A program made the translations under genes and the position numbers. Below, piece after piece: positions 29,555 to 38,781 of a stretch of DNA of 64,000 nucleotides. Position 1 is the stretch's first letter; each line of letters starts with the position of its first letter. Below the pieces are notes generated by a model. That model was not told where the DNA came from. It ran no database searches and saw nothing but the letters and a program-made list of their open reading frames with translations. Origin of the DNA: Akkermansia muciniphila (GTDB taxonomy: Bacteria > Verrucomicrobiota > Verrucomicrobiia > Verrucomicrobiales > Akkermansiaceae); contig CAMCCX010000003.1 in the NCBI GenBank assembly GCA_945873305.1, positions 1-64,000 on the forward strand. The letters are read 5' to 3'.

Positions 29555-31657
29555 ATGGAGGATTCCAAAAAACGCCTGATCGAAGCGGCGGTTCGGCCGT
29601 TTTCCGACAACGCGGAGATGAGGCATGCCGCTGCCGATTTTCTCGAGCAGCGGGGCACGACCAATGACAACGCCGCCGCCGCGATGGTCACTCGTTGGAA
29701 TGAGGTGGATGGACGGAAGCACAAATCCTTCTGGCACATCGGCCTCTGGGTGGTGGTCGCAGTGGCCTCGATGACCACGGTTTACTCGGACTTCGACGAA
29801 ATTTCCCGGCTTGGGACGTGGGGGAAATGGATTGCCGGAGGATCGATATTCACCCCTCTGCCCGATGCCACGCAACGCGTCGCCAGCAAGCTCAGTGAGG
29901 CGGACAAGCTGCTGCTATTCGGAGACCTCGCCAAGGACAGCAAAAGCGAGCGAAAGGAGGCGCTGTGGCGCAGCGAGCCGGAGAATCCCGCCTATTTCGC
30001 GGACTACGCCGGGGCATTCATCTCAGACAACGACAAGCTGCCGCCGGATTTTCTGGAAACCGCCAGACGCCTCGATCCCACCAACGCTTGGTTCACCTAC
30101 CTGGCCGCCGCAGTCGAGGCGAGGGACTCCGTGAAAAGCAAGTCCCGCAAAAGCAAGCGGGTGGCGGGCAAGATCGTCTTTGAAAGCCCGCGCGAGTGGG
30201 AAATCCTCGATCAGGCTCGTTTGGATCGCGCTATGGCGCTGCTGGTCGAGGCCCGGAACCAGCCGAAATGCAACAGCTACAGAGCAGAAATGTTGCAAAG
30301 ACGTCTGCCCTTATTGCCACAAGCAACCAGCATCGAGCAGCTCGACTCAGCCAGCTGTCTATCTGCCATCTCGGTGTTTTCGAGTATCCGGCTGAGGGTA
30401 TTGGGGGACTCCATCGCGGTGAGGGCGTGGAGCGCGGGGGAATCAGGTGATGTTCGGGGGTTTCAGGAAATTTCCAGCGACGGGGAACTGTTTCTCCGCA
30501 GGATTTGCAGTGCGGAAACCGGGACTCTCGTGGACGAACTGGTGGGCAAAGTCATCGCCTCGACCCTTGCGGATAGTTTCGCTATCGCTGCGGAAAAGCT
30601 GCGCCTTGAACAGGATGCCGCGCGTTGGAAACCCATCGCGAAGTGGATGATGGAGACCAAAGAACGACGCGACTCCCGCGAATTCATCGTGGATGGCAAG
30701 GCGGTGGAGTCCGGGACGCGCACTGGCGGATTCATGACCGGCTCTCTCGAAATGGTGGCCAAACAAGCGGAAACCCAGCCGCCACTGACAGACGCGGATT
30801 TAAAGCCGATGCGTTTGCATGACCATGAGCTTCTATCATGGATTTTCGGTTACGGATCGTGGCTTGTGATGGCGTTGTGCGTGGGGCTTGTCGCGAGCTA
30901 TCGGTTCCGGGTGGCGGTCTTGTCCCGGCGGCTGGCGCGGCGGATGGAGGATCTGCTTCGTCCGTCCGACTGGGGATGGATCATCGTAGCGGGCGTGGTG
31001 CTGCCGTTTGTTTTCGTGATGGCCGTCAATCGGCAGACGCCGCTGGGCGGGCGGGAATTAGGGGCGCTGCTGATGCCGGCGGGGCATTTCCTCGGGCTGT
31101 GGGCCTTGTGGCTGATCCTGCCGGCGCAGATCGTCCGCTGGCGCTTGGCGAAACGTGCGGGCGGATTCGGTTTTCCCGGACCGTCGTGGATGGGCTGGCT
31201 CGCCGTTGCTTGCGCGGCGGCGTTTGTGCCGATGATCGGCTGGGCGGCGATTTCCGGTTCATACGAGGTATTCTGGCTGCATTGGGTCCACTCGACAGGA
31301 ATCGATTCCCCGATAAATCCGGGGGCCTCGTGGGCGTTCCGGCTAGCGGCGGCGCTATTGGGCACTTCCGTGCTTTGGCTCGCGGTGTCGCTTTCCATCG
31401 CGCTCTTGAGCCGCGCTGAGCGGCAACTTTACAGAGCGACATCCTCACGGGTGTTGGTCACGGTTTATTTGGCGGCCCTGCTGGTCAGCGCGCTGGCCAC
31501 CATCGGCTTCAAGGCTTCGCAGCAGTATTGGTTTACGCAGGACACGCTCACAAAATTCGACGTTTCCGGTCCCGGCTGGACACGCTATGAGTCAAAAGTC
31601 GCCGCCCGGATGAGAACCGAGCTCCAGGAAATTTTAGGATATGACCGAGCACCCTGA
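29555..31657 (+). CDS. membrane protein of unknown function (paralogue 1)
   Basis: A 700-residue protein I do not recognise. One membrane segment near residues 62-76 is followed by a soluble, helix-rich domain of about 330 residues (WRSEPENPAYFADYAGAFI, LPPDFLETARRLDPTNAWF, reminiscent of TPR-like packing). A C-terminal block of about six membrane segments runs from residue 430. The next gene is a clear paralogue with the same architecture, overlapping by 17 bases. The segment LPPDFLE-A-R-DP/AP-N is shared almost word for word. Role unknown; both follow the divergent sigma factor and the SH3 gene. Confidence 0.75.
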   Translation: MEDSKKRLIEAAVRPFSDNAEMRHAAADFLEQRGTTNDNAAAAMVTRWNEVDGRKHKSFWHIGLWVVVAVASMTTVYSDFDEISRLGTWGKWIAGGSIFTPLPDATQRVASKLSEADKLLLFGDLAKDSKSERKEALWRSEPENPAYFADYAGAFISDNDKLPPDFLETARRLDPTNAWFTYLAAAVEARDSVKSKSRKSKRVAGKIVFESPREWEILDQARLDRAMALLVEARNQPKCNSYRAEMLQRRLPLLPQATSIEQLDSASCLSAISVFSSIRLRVLGDSIAVRAWSAGESGDVRGFQEISSDGELFLRRICSAETGTLVDELVGKVIASTLADSFAIAAEKLRLEQDAARWKPIAKWMMETKERRDSREFIVDGKAVESGTRTGGFMTGSLEMVAKQAETQPPLTDADLKPMRLHDHELLSWIFGYGSWLVMALCVGLVASYRFRVAVLSRRLARRMEDLLRPSDWGWIIVAGVVLPFVFVMAVNRQTPLGGRELGALLMPAGHFLGLWALWLILPAQIVRWRLAKRAGGFGFPGPSWMGWLAVACAAAFVPMIGWAAISGSYEVFWLHWVHSTGIDSPINPGASWAFRLAAALLGTSVLWLAVSLSIALLSRAERQLYRATSSRVLVTVYLAALLVSALATIGFKASQQYWFTQDTLTKFDVSGPGWTRYESKVAARMRTELQEILGYDRAP

Positions 31658-33680
31658 TCCACTCATCGCGGCGGCGCTGCGCCCCTTGACCGGGGACGCG
31701 GAATCGAGGTCTTCCGCGCGGATGCTGTTGGAGACGCTGCGGGAGGAGCACGCGGCTCAGGCGGATGCCGCGCTGAAACGATGGGGCGCACATGACGGGA
31801 AAAAGCGCCGGCTGTCGTGGCGGGTGGTTTTCATGAGCCTCGCGGCGGTGATCTCCGCGGTGATGCTGACTTCCGGAGTGCAGGATTTCATGGGCTATCG
31901 GCGGATTTTCCGGGCGGTGTCGGGCTACGAATTTGATGACGTCGCGAAAACATTCGACCTCACACGCTTCACCGCGCGGGAGAAGCAGCTGCTGAAAATC
32001 CGCGATGCCGGGCAGTCGCCGCTCGATCTCGCGAAAGTCTTGTGGGAAAGCGATCCCGCCAACGCCGCTTATTTCTCCGATTACTGCGCGACTTATTTCT
32101 CGGAAAACCACGAAACACTCCCTCCGGACTTCCTGGAGAACGCCGCCCGCATCGCTCCCCACAACGCCTTTTTCCCCTACTGGGCAGCGGGAATCGAAGC
32201 CAAGAACGCGGTCAAAAAGCGCTCGCTCCCCAAAGCCGCGCGCGCATCCGGCGCGGCGCCGGAATGGGATGTGAGCGACGAACCCAAGATCGACCGCGCT
32301 TTGGCCATCCTCCGTGGAATCAACGATCTGCCAGATCATGAGAGCTATGAGATCGAGTTGATGAGAGAACGGATTCCCCTGCTCTCGCAGAAAAATCCAT
32401 CAGAATACTACAGCGCCGTTTCCTATCTGGCGATGACCGCCACCATGTATTCCCTTTCCCGGGACTTGCCGAATGCGATCGCGGCCAAAGCCTGGTTGTT
32501 CGGCGAGCGCGGCGATGCCGGCGGACTCCTCGCGCTGAAAGCCGATGCGGATGCGTATTTGCGAAACATTTCCCTCAGCGAGCCCGGATTTCTCATCCAG
32601 GATCTCATCATCGAGGCTCACGCCAAAATCATCCTGGAAAATTTGGCGGCATCCGCGACGAAACTCGGCCTCCTCGCCGAGGCGGCGGAAACCCAGGGAA
32701 AACTCGACCGCCTCGAGAAACTCACCACCGACCGCAAGGCCGTTACCTTTGAAATCGATGGCAAGGACGCGTCTCAGAAATTCGGCGCGCTCAAACGATA
32801 TTCCATGTCGTATCTCGCGAAACGCACGCTCCACCCACCGGTGCTCCGCGACCGCGACGTGAAACCCGGCCGGATGACCGAGCACGAAATTCTCGCGCAA
32901 CTTTGCACCTATGCGACGTGGGCGCTGCTCGGGATCGCCAGCGGTTTGGCCGCGCTCTATCGCTTCCGCTCGCCGCGCCTGGTCCGGGGCCTGGCGGCGC
33001 GGATGGAACTGTTGCTGCGGCCCGCGGACTGGGCGTGGTTGTTCGTGGCCGGCATTCCGCCGTTCATCTATCTGATGTTGATCGCGCGTTTGACGACCTT
33101 GGGCGGCACGGAGTTGAACATCCTCTCGCTCTCCATCGACCTTCCCTACTACGACGGCCTGCCGCTGCCGTTGGCGCAATTCGTCGGCATGTTCCTCACG
33201 GCGCTCATCCTGCCGGTCCTCGCCGCCCGGTGGCGGATCGGGAAACGAGCGGCGTTTTTCGGATTTGGAAAGACCCGACCGTGGTCAGGCGGGCTGGCAC
33301 TCATCAGCGCGGCGGCCTTCATTCCGGTGCTCGGCTGGGCCGTCACCACCGGATCCGATACCGGGCTCAAAATCGCCTGGCCGCTGTTTGTCATTCCGTT
33401 GGGCTGGGTCCTCGCCGTCATGATCCGGGCCATGACCACGGGAATGAGCCAGCTGCTCCACCTCAACACCGTCGCGCGAATCCTCGTCCCGACCTACCTG
33501 GCCGCCGCGGTCGTCCTGCTGCTCGCCACCCCGTATTTCAACTGGGCCCGCCAAAACTGGTTCGAAAAAGACCCGATGGCGCGGCTGGAGGTCGCCTATC
33601 CGTCGTTGACGAAATTCGAATACGAAATCTCGGTGGCCGCCCGCCAGGAAGTCCGCGAAGCGCTGGGATACGGCCGATAA
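31641..33680 (+). CDS. membrane protein of unknown function (paralogue 2)
   Basis: A 679-residue paralogue of the preceding gene. Both share a short N-terminal helical region (DPLIAAALRPLTGDAESR here, against KRLIEAAVRPFSDNAEMR), one membrane segment at about residues 60-76, a middle domain with VLWESDPANAAYFSDYCATYF and LPPDFLENAARIAPHNAFF, and a C-terminal multi-pass region from about residue 415. The pair arose by tandem duplication and has diverged strongly. The start lies inside the first gene's 3' end, implying coupled translation and perhaps a heteromeric complex. Confidence 0.75.
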   Translation: MTEHPDPLIAAALRPLTGDAESRSSARMLLETLREEHAAQADAALKRWGAHDGKKRRLSWRVVFMSLAAVISAVMLTSGVQDFMGYRRIFRAVSGYEFDDVAKTFDLTRFTAREKQLLKIRDAGQSPLDLAKVLWESDPANAAYFSDYCATYFSENHETLPPDFLENAARIAPHNAFFPYWAAGIEAKNAVKKRSLPKAARASGAAPEWDVSDEPKIDRALAILRGINDLPDHESYEIELMRERIPLLSQKNPSEYYSAVSYLAMTATMYSLSRDLPNAIAAKAWLFGERGDAGGLLALKADADAYLRNISLSEPGFLIQDLIIEAHAKIILENLAASATKLGLLAEAAETQGKLDRLEKLTTDRKAVTFEIDGKDASQKFGALKRYSMSYLAKRTLHPPVLRDRDVKPGRMTEHEILAQLCTYATWALLGIASGLAALYRFRSPRLVRGLAARMELLLRPADWAWLFVAGIPPFIYLMLIARLTTLGGTELNILSLSIDLPYYDGLPLPLAQFVGMFLTALILPVLAARWRIGKRAAFFGFGKTRPWSGGLALISAAAFIPVLGWAVTTGSDTGLKIAWPLFVIPLGWVLAVMIRAMTTGMSQLLHLNTVARILVPTYLAAAVVLLLATPYFNWARQNWFEKDPMARLEVAYPSLTKFEYEISVAARQEVREALGYGR

Positions 33681-33705
33681 GCGGATTCCAAAATCAGGAT
33701 TTCCC

Positions 33706-33734
33706 TTGCCAAGTCCGGGCCGGTTCCCTATCTC
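33706..33734 (+). promoter_or_regulatory. promoter for rpsB-tsf
   Basis: TTGCCA (33706-33711) and TATCTC (33729-33734) are spaced by 17 bases in the 167-base gap before rpsB, leaving a leader of about 105 bases. A long leader would suit the autoregulation known for rpsB in other bacteria, but I could not match the known S2 leader structure. Confidence 0.45.
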
Positions 33735-33847
33735 CCGCGTCCCTCTTCACGCCGCCTTATTCACCAACGAAGATCCGGAGGGGCTCCATGCGGCAAATCT
33801 TCAAAAATCGCCCGTCCTGATTTCAAGGCGGGAAAACAGAACAACAC

Positions 33848-34531
33848 ATGATCAACGAACTCATCAACGAAATGGTGGACGCCGGCGTCCACTACGGCCA
33901 CCAAACCAAAAAATGGAACCCGCGCATGAAGCCCTTCCTCATGAAGGACAAAGGCGGAATCTACATCATCGACCTGGAAAAAACCGTCCAGCAGCTCGAT
34001 AAAGCCTCCGATTTCCTCGCCGACCTCGTCGGCAAGGGCAAGAAAGTCCTCTTCGTCGGCTGCAAGCGCCAAGCCCAGGACGCCATCCGCGAAGCCGCGG
34101 AAGCGACCGGCCAACACTACGTCAACCACCGCTGGTTGGGCGGCATGCTCACCAACAGCCTCACCGTCCGCAAGTCGGTCGAGCGCCTCAAGTATCTCGA
34201 AAACATCGAGAAGCAGCCTGAATTCAAGGCCATGTCGAAAAAGGAACTCGCCGCCCTCGGCCGCGAGCGCGAAAAGCTCCTCCGCAACCTCCGCGGCGTG
34301 CGCGACATGGACAAGAAGCCTGACGCCGTCGTCATCGTCGACTCCGCCCGCGAAACCATCGCCGTGGCCGAAGCCCGCCGCTTGAACATCCCGATCATCG
34401 CCCTCGTCGACACCAACGCCGACCCGGCGCTCGTCCAATTCCCGATCCCGGGCAACGACGACGCGATCCGCTCGATCCGCATCATCCTCCAGAATCTGGT
34501 CGATGCCATGGTCGCCGCCCGCAAAAACTAA
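33848..34531 (+). CDS. rpsB: 30S ribosomal protein S2
   Basis: Structural protein of the small ribosomal subunit that binds late and helps bring in S1. The 227-residue sequence is unmistakable: MVDAGVHYGHQTKKWNPRMK at residues 9-28, FVGCKRQAQDAI, NHRWLGGMLTNS, and DAVVIVDSARETIAVAEA followed by IPIIALVDTNADP. Length is slightly short because of a trimmed C-terminus. It is followed by tsf, the usual bacterial order. Confidence 0.98.
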   Translation: MINELINEMVDAGVHYGHQTKKWNPRMKPFLMKDKGGIYIIDLEKTVQQLDKASDFLADLVGKGKKVLFVGCKRQAQDAIREAAEATGQHYVNHRWLGGMLTNSLTVRKSVERLKYLENIEKQPEFKAMSKKELAALGREREKLLRNLRGVRDMDKKPDAVVIVDSARETIAVAEARRLNIPIIALVDTNADPALVQFPIPGNDDAIRSIRIILQNLVDAMVAARKN

Positions 34532-34544
34532 CTTGTTTTCCGAT

Positions 34545-34580
34545 TGCGGGCGTCCTGTCTCACGACGGGCCGCCCGTTTT
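34545..34580 (+). terminator. possible attenuator between rpsB and tsf
   Basis: CGGGCG (34547-34552) pairs with CGCCCG (34571-34576), followed by TTTT. The stem is short and the loop long, so at most it would partly stop transcription and lower tsf relative to rpsB. Confidence 0.3.
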
Positions 34581-34609
34581 CATCTCCAGAACCAACCTCT
34601 ATTTCCCAA

Positions 34610-35476
34610 ATGATCACCGCATCAATCGTCAAAGAACTCCGCGACAAGACCAACGCCGGCATGATGGACTGCAAGAAAGTCCTCACCGAAACCAACGGCG
34701 ACATCGAAGCCTCCATCAAGCTGCTCCGCGAGCGGGGCATCATGAAGTCCAGCAAGATGGCCGACCGCGCCGCCACCGAGGGCGTCATCACCGCCCGCGT
34801 CAACGTCGGTGCCACTTCCGGACTCCTGCTTGAGCTCAACTGCGAGACCGACTTCGTTTCGAAAAACGAGAATTTCCAAGCGTTCGTCGGCGGCCTCGCC
34901 GACAAGCTCGCCGAATCCAGCGCCGCCGACCTCGACGCCGCGCTTGCGCTGCAAGTCGGTGAGCAAAGCATCGAAGACACGGTGAAAGCCAAAGTCGGCG
35001 AAGTCGGCGAAAACCTCCAGTTCCGCAAATACGTCCGCTACGACGCGGCTCCGGGCGGCGTCGTCGCTTCCTACATCCACCTCGGTGGCAAGGTCGGCGT
35101 GCTCATCGAAGTCGGCACCACCCAGCCGGAAACCCGCGGCACGGACAGCTTCAAGGAGCTCATCAAGGACCTCACGCTGCACATCGCCGCCTGCGCGCCG
35201 AAGGGGCTTTCCCGCGAGGACATCCCGCAATCCGTGGTGGACAACGAGCTCGACATTTTCCGCGCCCGCCTCGAAGCCGAGGGCAAGCCTGCGAACATCA
35301 TCGAGAACATCCTCAAGGGCCAGATCGGCAAGTTCTTCGCCGAAAGCTGCTTCCTCGAGCAAGGTTTCGTGAAGGATTCCGACATCAAGATTTCCGCGCT
35401 GCTTGAAGCCAAGGGCAAGGAACTCGGCGACACCCTCACCGTCACCCGCTTCGTCCGCTTCGGACTCGGCGAGTAA
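34610..35476 (+). CDS. tsf: translation elongation factor Ts
   Basis: Nucleotide exchange factor that regenerates EF-Tu-GTP. The 288-residue protein opens with the UBA-like domain (ASIVKELRDKTNAGMMDCKK, residues 4-23) and carries the dimer-core motif LLELNCETDFVSKNENFQAF (about residues 67-86) plus two core subdomains ending LTVTRFVRFGLGE. The ATG at 34610 begins exactly at the conserved N-terminus; an in-frame start 66 bases upstream adds unrelated residues. A strong terminator follows. Confidence 0.97.
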   Translation: MITASIVKELRDKTNAGMMDCKKVLTETNGDIEASIKLLRERGIMKSSKMADRAATEGVITARVNVGATSGLLLELNCETDFVSKNENFQAFVGGLADKLAESSAADLDAALALQVGEQSIEDTVKAKVGEVGENLQFRKYVRYDAAPGGVVASYIHLGGKVGVLIEVGTTQPETRGTDSFKELIKDLTLHIAACAPKGLSREDIPQSVVDNELDIFRARLEAEGKPANIIENILKGQIGKFFAESCFLEQGFVKDSDIKISALLEAKGKELGDTLTVTRFVRFGLGE

Positions 35477-35486
35477 GTTGATTCAC

Positions 35487-35524
35487 AAAAAAGCCCGGCT
35501 CCATCACTGGAGCCGGGCTTTTTT
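35487..35524. terminator. bidirectional intrinsic terminator between tsf and chdC
   Basis: A perfect 16-bp stem (35487-35502 with 35509-35524) has the core AGCCCGGCTCC / GGAGCCGGGCT, a 6-base loop, and A and T tracts on either side. It should stop transcripts from both tsf and the convergent chdC gene. Confidence 0.92.
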
Positions 35525-35534
35525 GTGTTTGAAA

Positions 35535-36362
35535 TCAAAGGCAGATCCGCCGGAACAACACGTCGAGCGGCAGCTGCATGCCGATGTAGAAATCCCCGAA
35601 CTCGCCGTAGCGCGCGGTGACTTCGTCGAAGCGCATTTCGTAAACGATCGACTTGATGTCGATGGTGTCCTTGGCGAGCAAAGTGACGCCCCACTCGAAT
35701 TCATCGAGCCCGGTCGAGCCGGTGATGAGCTGGAGAATCCTGCCGGAATACGTGCGACCGACGCGGGCGTGGCCGGCCATCAGCTTCTTGCGCGCTTCGA
35801 AATCGAGCGAATACCAGTTGTCCGCGCCGTTGCGGCGCTTGGACATCGGATAGAAACAAATCACCGGCCAGTCCGGCAGGACCGGATAGAGGCGGTGTTT
35901 CAAATAATGCGCCATCCGTTCGTCGAAGGCCTTGAGCCCCGCTTCGAACTCGGGACTCCCCTCGACGAGACCGTCCTCGGCCACCAAGGTTTCCGCGGCG
36001 TATTGCTCGCGGCTGGTGGTGTATTCCGAGCTCTCGGTTTGCGAAAGGTAGGAATACGTCGGGCTAAGAATCTCCGGCCCGAGCGACAGGCTGAGCTGTT
36101 TTTCAAACATGTTCGCCACCTGCAAGTCCGGGGTCAGCAGCATGAAGCCGAGGTCCGCCTTCGGAGTCGCGACCGAGAAAATCAACAGGTGCGTGTCCGG
36201 CGTGGCGCGGATTTCCTGCACCAGTTCGGTGAGGCGGGTCTTGGCCTGGCGCTGTTCCTCGTCGCTGTAAAGCGACCATTGCGCGTGATCGACGTGATAG
36301 AACAAATGCATGACGTGCCAGCCTTCCCTGGGCACGAGTGGAGTGATTTCTTGGTTGGACAT
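35535..36362 (-). CDS. chdC: coproheme decarboxylase (chlorite dismutase family)
   Basis: A 275-residue member of the chlorite dismutase-like family, ChdC/HemQ branch. It removes two propionate carboxyls from coproheme to give haem b in the coproporphyrin-dependent pathway. Typical segments are HLFYHVDHAQWSLYSDEEQR, FSVATPKADLGFMLL, YPMSKRR (the reactive Tyr region), and HARVGRTYSGRILQLITGST followed by the GLDEFEWGVTLLA end block with the proximal His. It converges on tsf across a shared terminator and follows a membrane-protein gene by 12 bases. Confidence 0.93.
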   Translation of the reverse strand: MSNQEITPLVPREGWHVMHLFYHVDHAQWSLYSDEEQRQAKTRLTELVQEIRATPDTHLLIFSVATPKADLGFMLLTPDLQVANMFEKQLSLSLGPEILSPTYSYLSQTESSEYTTSREQYAAETLVAEDGLVEGSPEFEAGLKAFDERMAHYLKHRLYPVLPDWPVICFYPMSKRRNGADNWYSLDFEARKKLMAGHARVGRTYSGRILQLITGSTGLDEFEWGVTLLAKDTIDIKSIVYEMRFDEVTARYGEFGDFYIGMQLPLDVLFRRICL

Positions 36363-36374
36363 GGCGGTGGAAAT

Positions 36375-37487
36375 TCAGCGGCGGTCGGTGGAGACGTTCA
36401 TTTCGAAAAGCTTCTTGAAAGCAGGGCCCGGCGAGTTCTCCGAAGGCGCTTCATAAACCTCCACCGTCCATGGCTTGCTCTGTCCGGTGCGGTAGGCGGC
36501 GTGCATTCCCACGTCCTCAAAGCCGGCCGTCGCGGCCACCTCCAGCGACGCTCCAGCCTGGATCGTGCGGGTCACCGCATCGCCGATGACATCGCCGTCG
36601 CTGTTGCGGAAAAACACCCGCACCGCGGCCGGGCCGCCCTTCACCGTTAGATCGACCACCGGCAGCAACTGGGTGCCGCGGCGGAAGGTCTCCGCATTGG
36701 CACCCTCGGTAATCGGAGCACGCCAGTAGCTGCCGGCGGAGACGATCGTTAGGTTCGCCCCTTTGACAGGAAAATCGTTTTCCTCCAAACTCCCCGACCC
36801 GGCCGGCAGACGGTGGATCGTTTTGAAATAAACCACTCCCCCGCCGATCAGCAGGACTCCCAGCAAAGCCGCCAGCCCGATCCGCTCCAGCTTGGACAAA
36901 CCCAAATGCGGACGCAGCGAGACCGGCTCGGCGTTTTCCCGGACTCGCGGCGAAAACTCGTCCTGTTCGGGAACGGCCGCAGCAACCGGCGGCGCGGTTT
37001 CCGGAACGATTTCCTCAACGGCGGGCTCAGGCGGAGCAGGCTCATCCACAACAACCGTTTCGGCCACGGTCGCCTCTTCAAAAATCTCCGGCTCCGGCTC
37101 GCTCCCGTCATCGAGCTCGTCAAATTCGCCGCCCACCATGGAATGATGCACCGGATGAGACGCCGGTGCCGCTTTCGGACGCTTCTTACTCACGTTGATC
37201 TGAATGCGATCCTCGGCGCTGGAAACTGGCTTTGGCGGCGATTGCTCGCCTGCCTCGGGAACGCTAACCGGCGGCTTCTTCACATTCGCCAAACTGCGTG
37301 GAACGGGAATCCCCAACGAGCGGCCGGACTTTGGAGCGGGCTCCGCATTTTCCTCGTCCGACCGGGCGGGCTCGTCGAAGGCCCATAAATCCTGTTCTGT
37401 CGAGTCCTTGATCAGATCGTTCTTACTCGGGCGGTGTCGCGGAGGAAGGGATGATCCGTCGGAGGATGAAGGTGGCTTGGGTGTCAT
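36375..37487 (-). CDS. single-pass membrane protein with acidic Pro-rich cytoplasmic region, unknown function
   Basis: A 370-residue protein. Residues 1 to about 195 are low-complexity and rich in Pro, Glu, Ala and Ser. One membrane segment (LAALLGVLLIGGGVVYF, about residues 205-221) follows. A beta-rich outer domain of about 145 residues begins NLTIVSAGSYWRAPITEG and ends WTVEVYEAPSE. I recognise no enzyme motif. It precedes chdC by 12 bases and probably shares its transcript. The ATG at 37487 was preferred to an upstream in-frame start at 37694 that would overlap jetD. Confidence 0.7.
   Translation of the reverse strand: MTPKPPSSSDGSSLPPRHRPSKNDLIKDSTEQDLWAFDEPARSDEENAEPAPKSGRSLGIPVPRSLANVKKPPVSVPEAGEQSPPKPVSSAEDRIQINVSKKRPKAAPASHPVHHSMVGGEFDELDDGSEPEPEIFEEATVAETVVVDEPAPPEPAVEEIVPETAPPVAAAVPEQDEFSPRVRENAEPVSLRPHLGLSKLERIGLAALLGVLLIGGGVVYFKTIHRLPAGSGSLEENDFPVKGANLTIVSAGSYWRAPITEGANAETFRRGTQLLPVVDLTVKGGPAAVRVFFRNSDGDVIGDAVTRTIQAGASLEVAATAGFEDVGMHAAYRTGQSKPWTVEVYEAPSENSPGPAFKKLFEMNVSTDRR
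37412..37414. other. no further feature in the 37488-37587 gap
   Basis: The 100 bases between this membrane-protein gene and jetD were read on both strands; I saw no clear promoter, repeat or small gene. The entry marks the inspected boundary only. Confidence 0.2.
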
Positions 37488-37587
37488 AACGGGTGCTGCG
37501 GGATTTTTAGAACGGGGACTTCCACTTGACCAGTGCGAAAGCCGAAGCCGAAATCCCCTCGCCAACTCAACGGCCTTGCCGGACCTG

Positions 37588-38781
37588 TCAAAACGGCCAT
37601 CCCCCAAGCGCCGGCGGCCCCAAGGTTTCCTGCTCGAAATCTCCCCGGTCGTTTCGTTCCGCGATTGCCGCGATTTCCGCCCGAACATCGGCAAGGCGCC
37701 GATCCGCCAGCAGTTTCGGCAAGAGCTGGATGTCGTAGGGCGTCAGCGGACTGGGCCGCCCACCGGACCGCCAGCGCATGCGGAACGCCTCGACCGGCCG
37801 CGGTGTGACCTCGCGGAGTTTGAGTAAAATCCGCCAACCCGCCGGATCCGTGTCGCCGAAATGATGGTGCGGCAGCGCGGCCGGCAGCTTCTCCAACAGA
37901 TACCGGAACGCCTGCGTCGGGAACGAAGTGGCCGCCACCAAGGTCCGCCGGTCCTGATTCGCAGCGGCGTATTGACGGAAAGTCGTCTTGCGGTTCTCGA
38001 TGCTCAGCAACCGCTCCGCCGTGGTGGAAACCGACGCGCACCGCGCCAGATCGGCGGCGGAAATGAGCACGTGCTCCAAGCCGTCGAAGTCATGCACGCT
38101 GCCGTCCGGGAAATGCAGACACAACGGCCCGTGCAGCTCGACATGGGAATCCCCCGCCGCGAGTCCCAGCGATTTCAGCGAAATTTCCGCGCCGAACAAT
38201 CGCGCCAAGCCGGACTCGAAAGTCCGTTGATGGCGTTCGAGTTCTTTCGAATCCAACCCGATGTCCACGCTCGCCGCACGGATCAAGGTTCCGGCCGGCC
38301 ATTCATTTTCGCTGAGTTTTTTCACCCCATCGAGCAAGCGCCGCAGCGTCTCCGGATGGTTCCAGTGAAACGGACGCAGCGACCGACCTCGGGAAAACGC
38401 CACGCGCAACGACTCGCAAAGCGCCGTCCATTCTGTTGGAAACCGCGAGTGCCCGCGCCGGGAAAACTCCGCGACAACCGCCAGCGCCGCCGCCTGCAAT
38501 TCCACACCCGCGATCCCGCCGAAGCGCTCGATCAGCCACGGTTCGGAAGCCAGCGGCAGCGTCACCCGCTCGATTAGATATTTTCGATAGCGATGGCGTT
38601 TCAAAACCAGCTGACCACACGCCTCAGCTTCCCTCGCCGCCGTCGCCTGGTCTTCCGCACTGGTGATCCCGGCGGCTTCCAACAGTTTCACCCAATCCTG
38701 CGAAAAGGCACGACTCGAAGCACTCACCCGCCTGCCTCGTGCGGCTTGCCATCGGCGGTGAAATTCGGCGAGCCAGTTCAT
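37588..38781 (-). CDS. jetD: Wadjet system nuclease subunit JetD
   Basis: The DNA-cleaving subunit of the Wadjet anti-plasmid system, 397 residues. It has an N-terminal DUF3322-like arm and a C-terminal Toprim (topoisomerase VI-like) domain; ERLLSIENRKTTFRQ (about residues 255-269) carries the metal-binding Glu and HHFGDTDPAGWRILLKL (about residues 305-321) the Asp-x-Asp. JetD cuts circular plasmid DNA once the JetABC SMC motor has extruded it. It overlaps jetC by 4 bases (ATGA) and closes the four-gene operon. Confidence 0.93.
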   Translation of the reverse strand: MNWLAEFHRRWQAARGRRVSASSRAFSQDWVKLLEAAGITSAEDQATAAREAEACGQLVLKRHRYRKYLIERVTLPLASEPWLIERFGGIAGVELQAAALAVVAEFSRRGHSRFPTEWTALCESLRVAFSRGRSLRPFHWNHPETLRRLLDGVKKLSENEWPAGTLIRAASVDIGLDSKELERHQRTFESGLARLFGAEISLKSLGLAAGDSHVELHGPLCLHFPDGSVHDFDGLEHVLISAADLARCASVSTTAERLLSIENRKTTFRQYAAANQDRRTLVAATSFPTQAFRYLLEKLPAALPHHHFGDTDPAGWRILLKLREVTPRPVEAFRMRWRSGGRPSPLTPYDIQLLPKLLADRRLADVRAEIAAIAERNDRGDFEQETLGPPALGGWPF

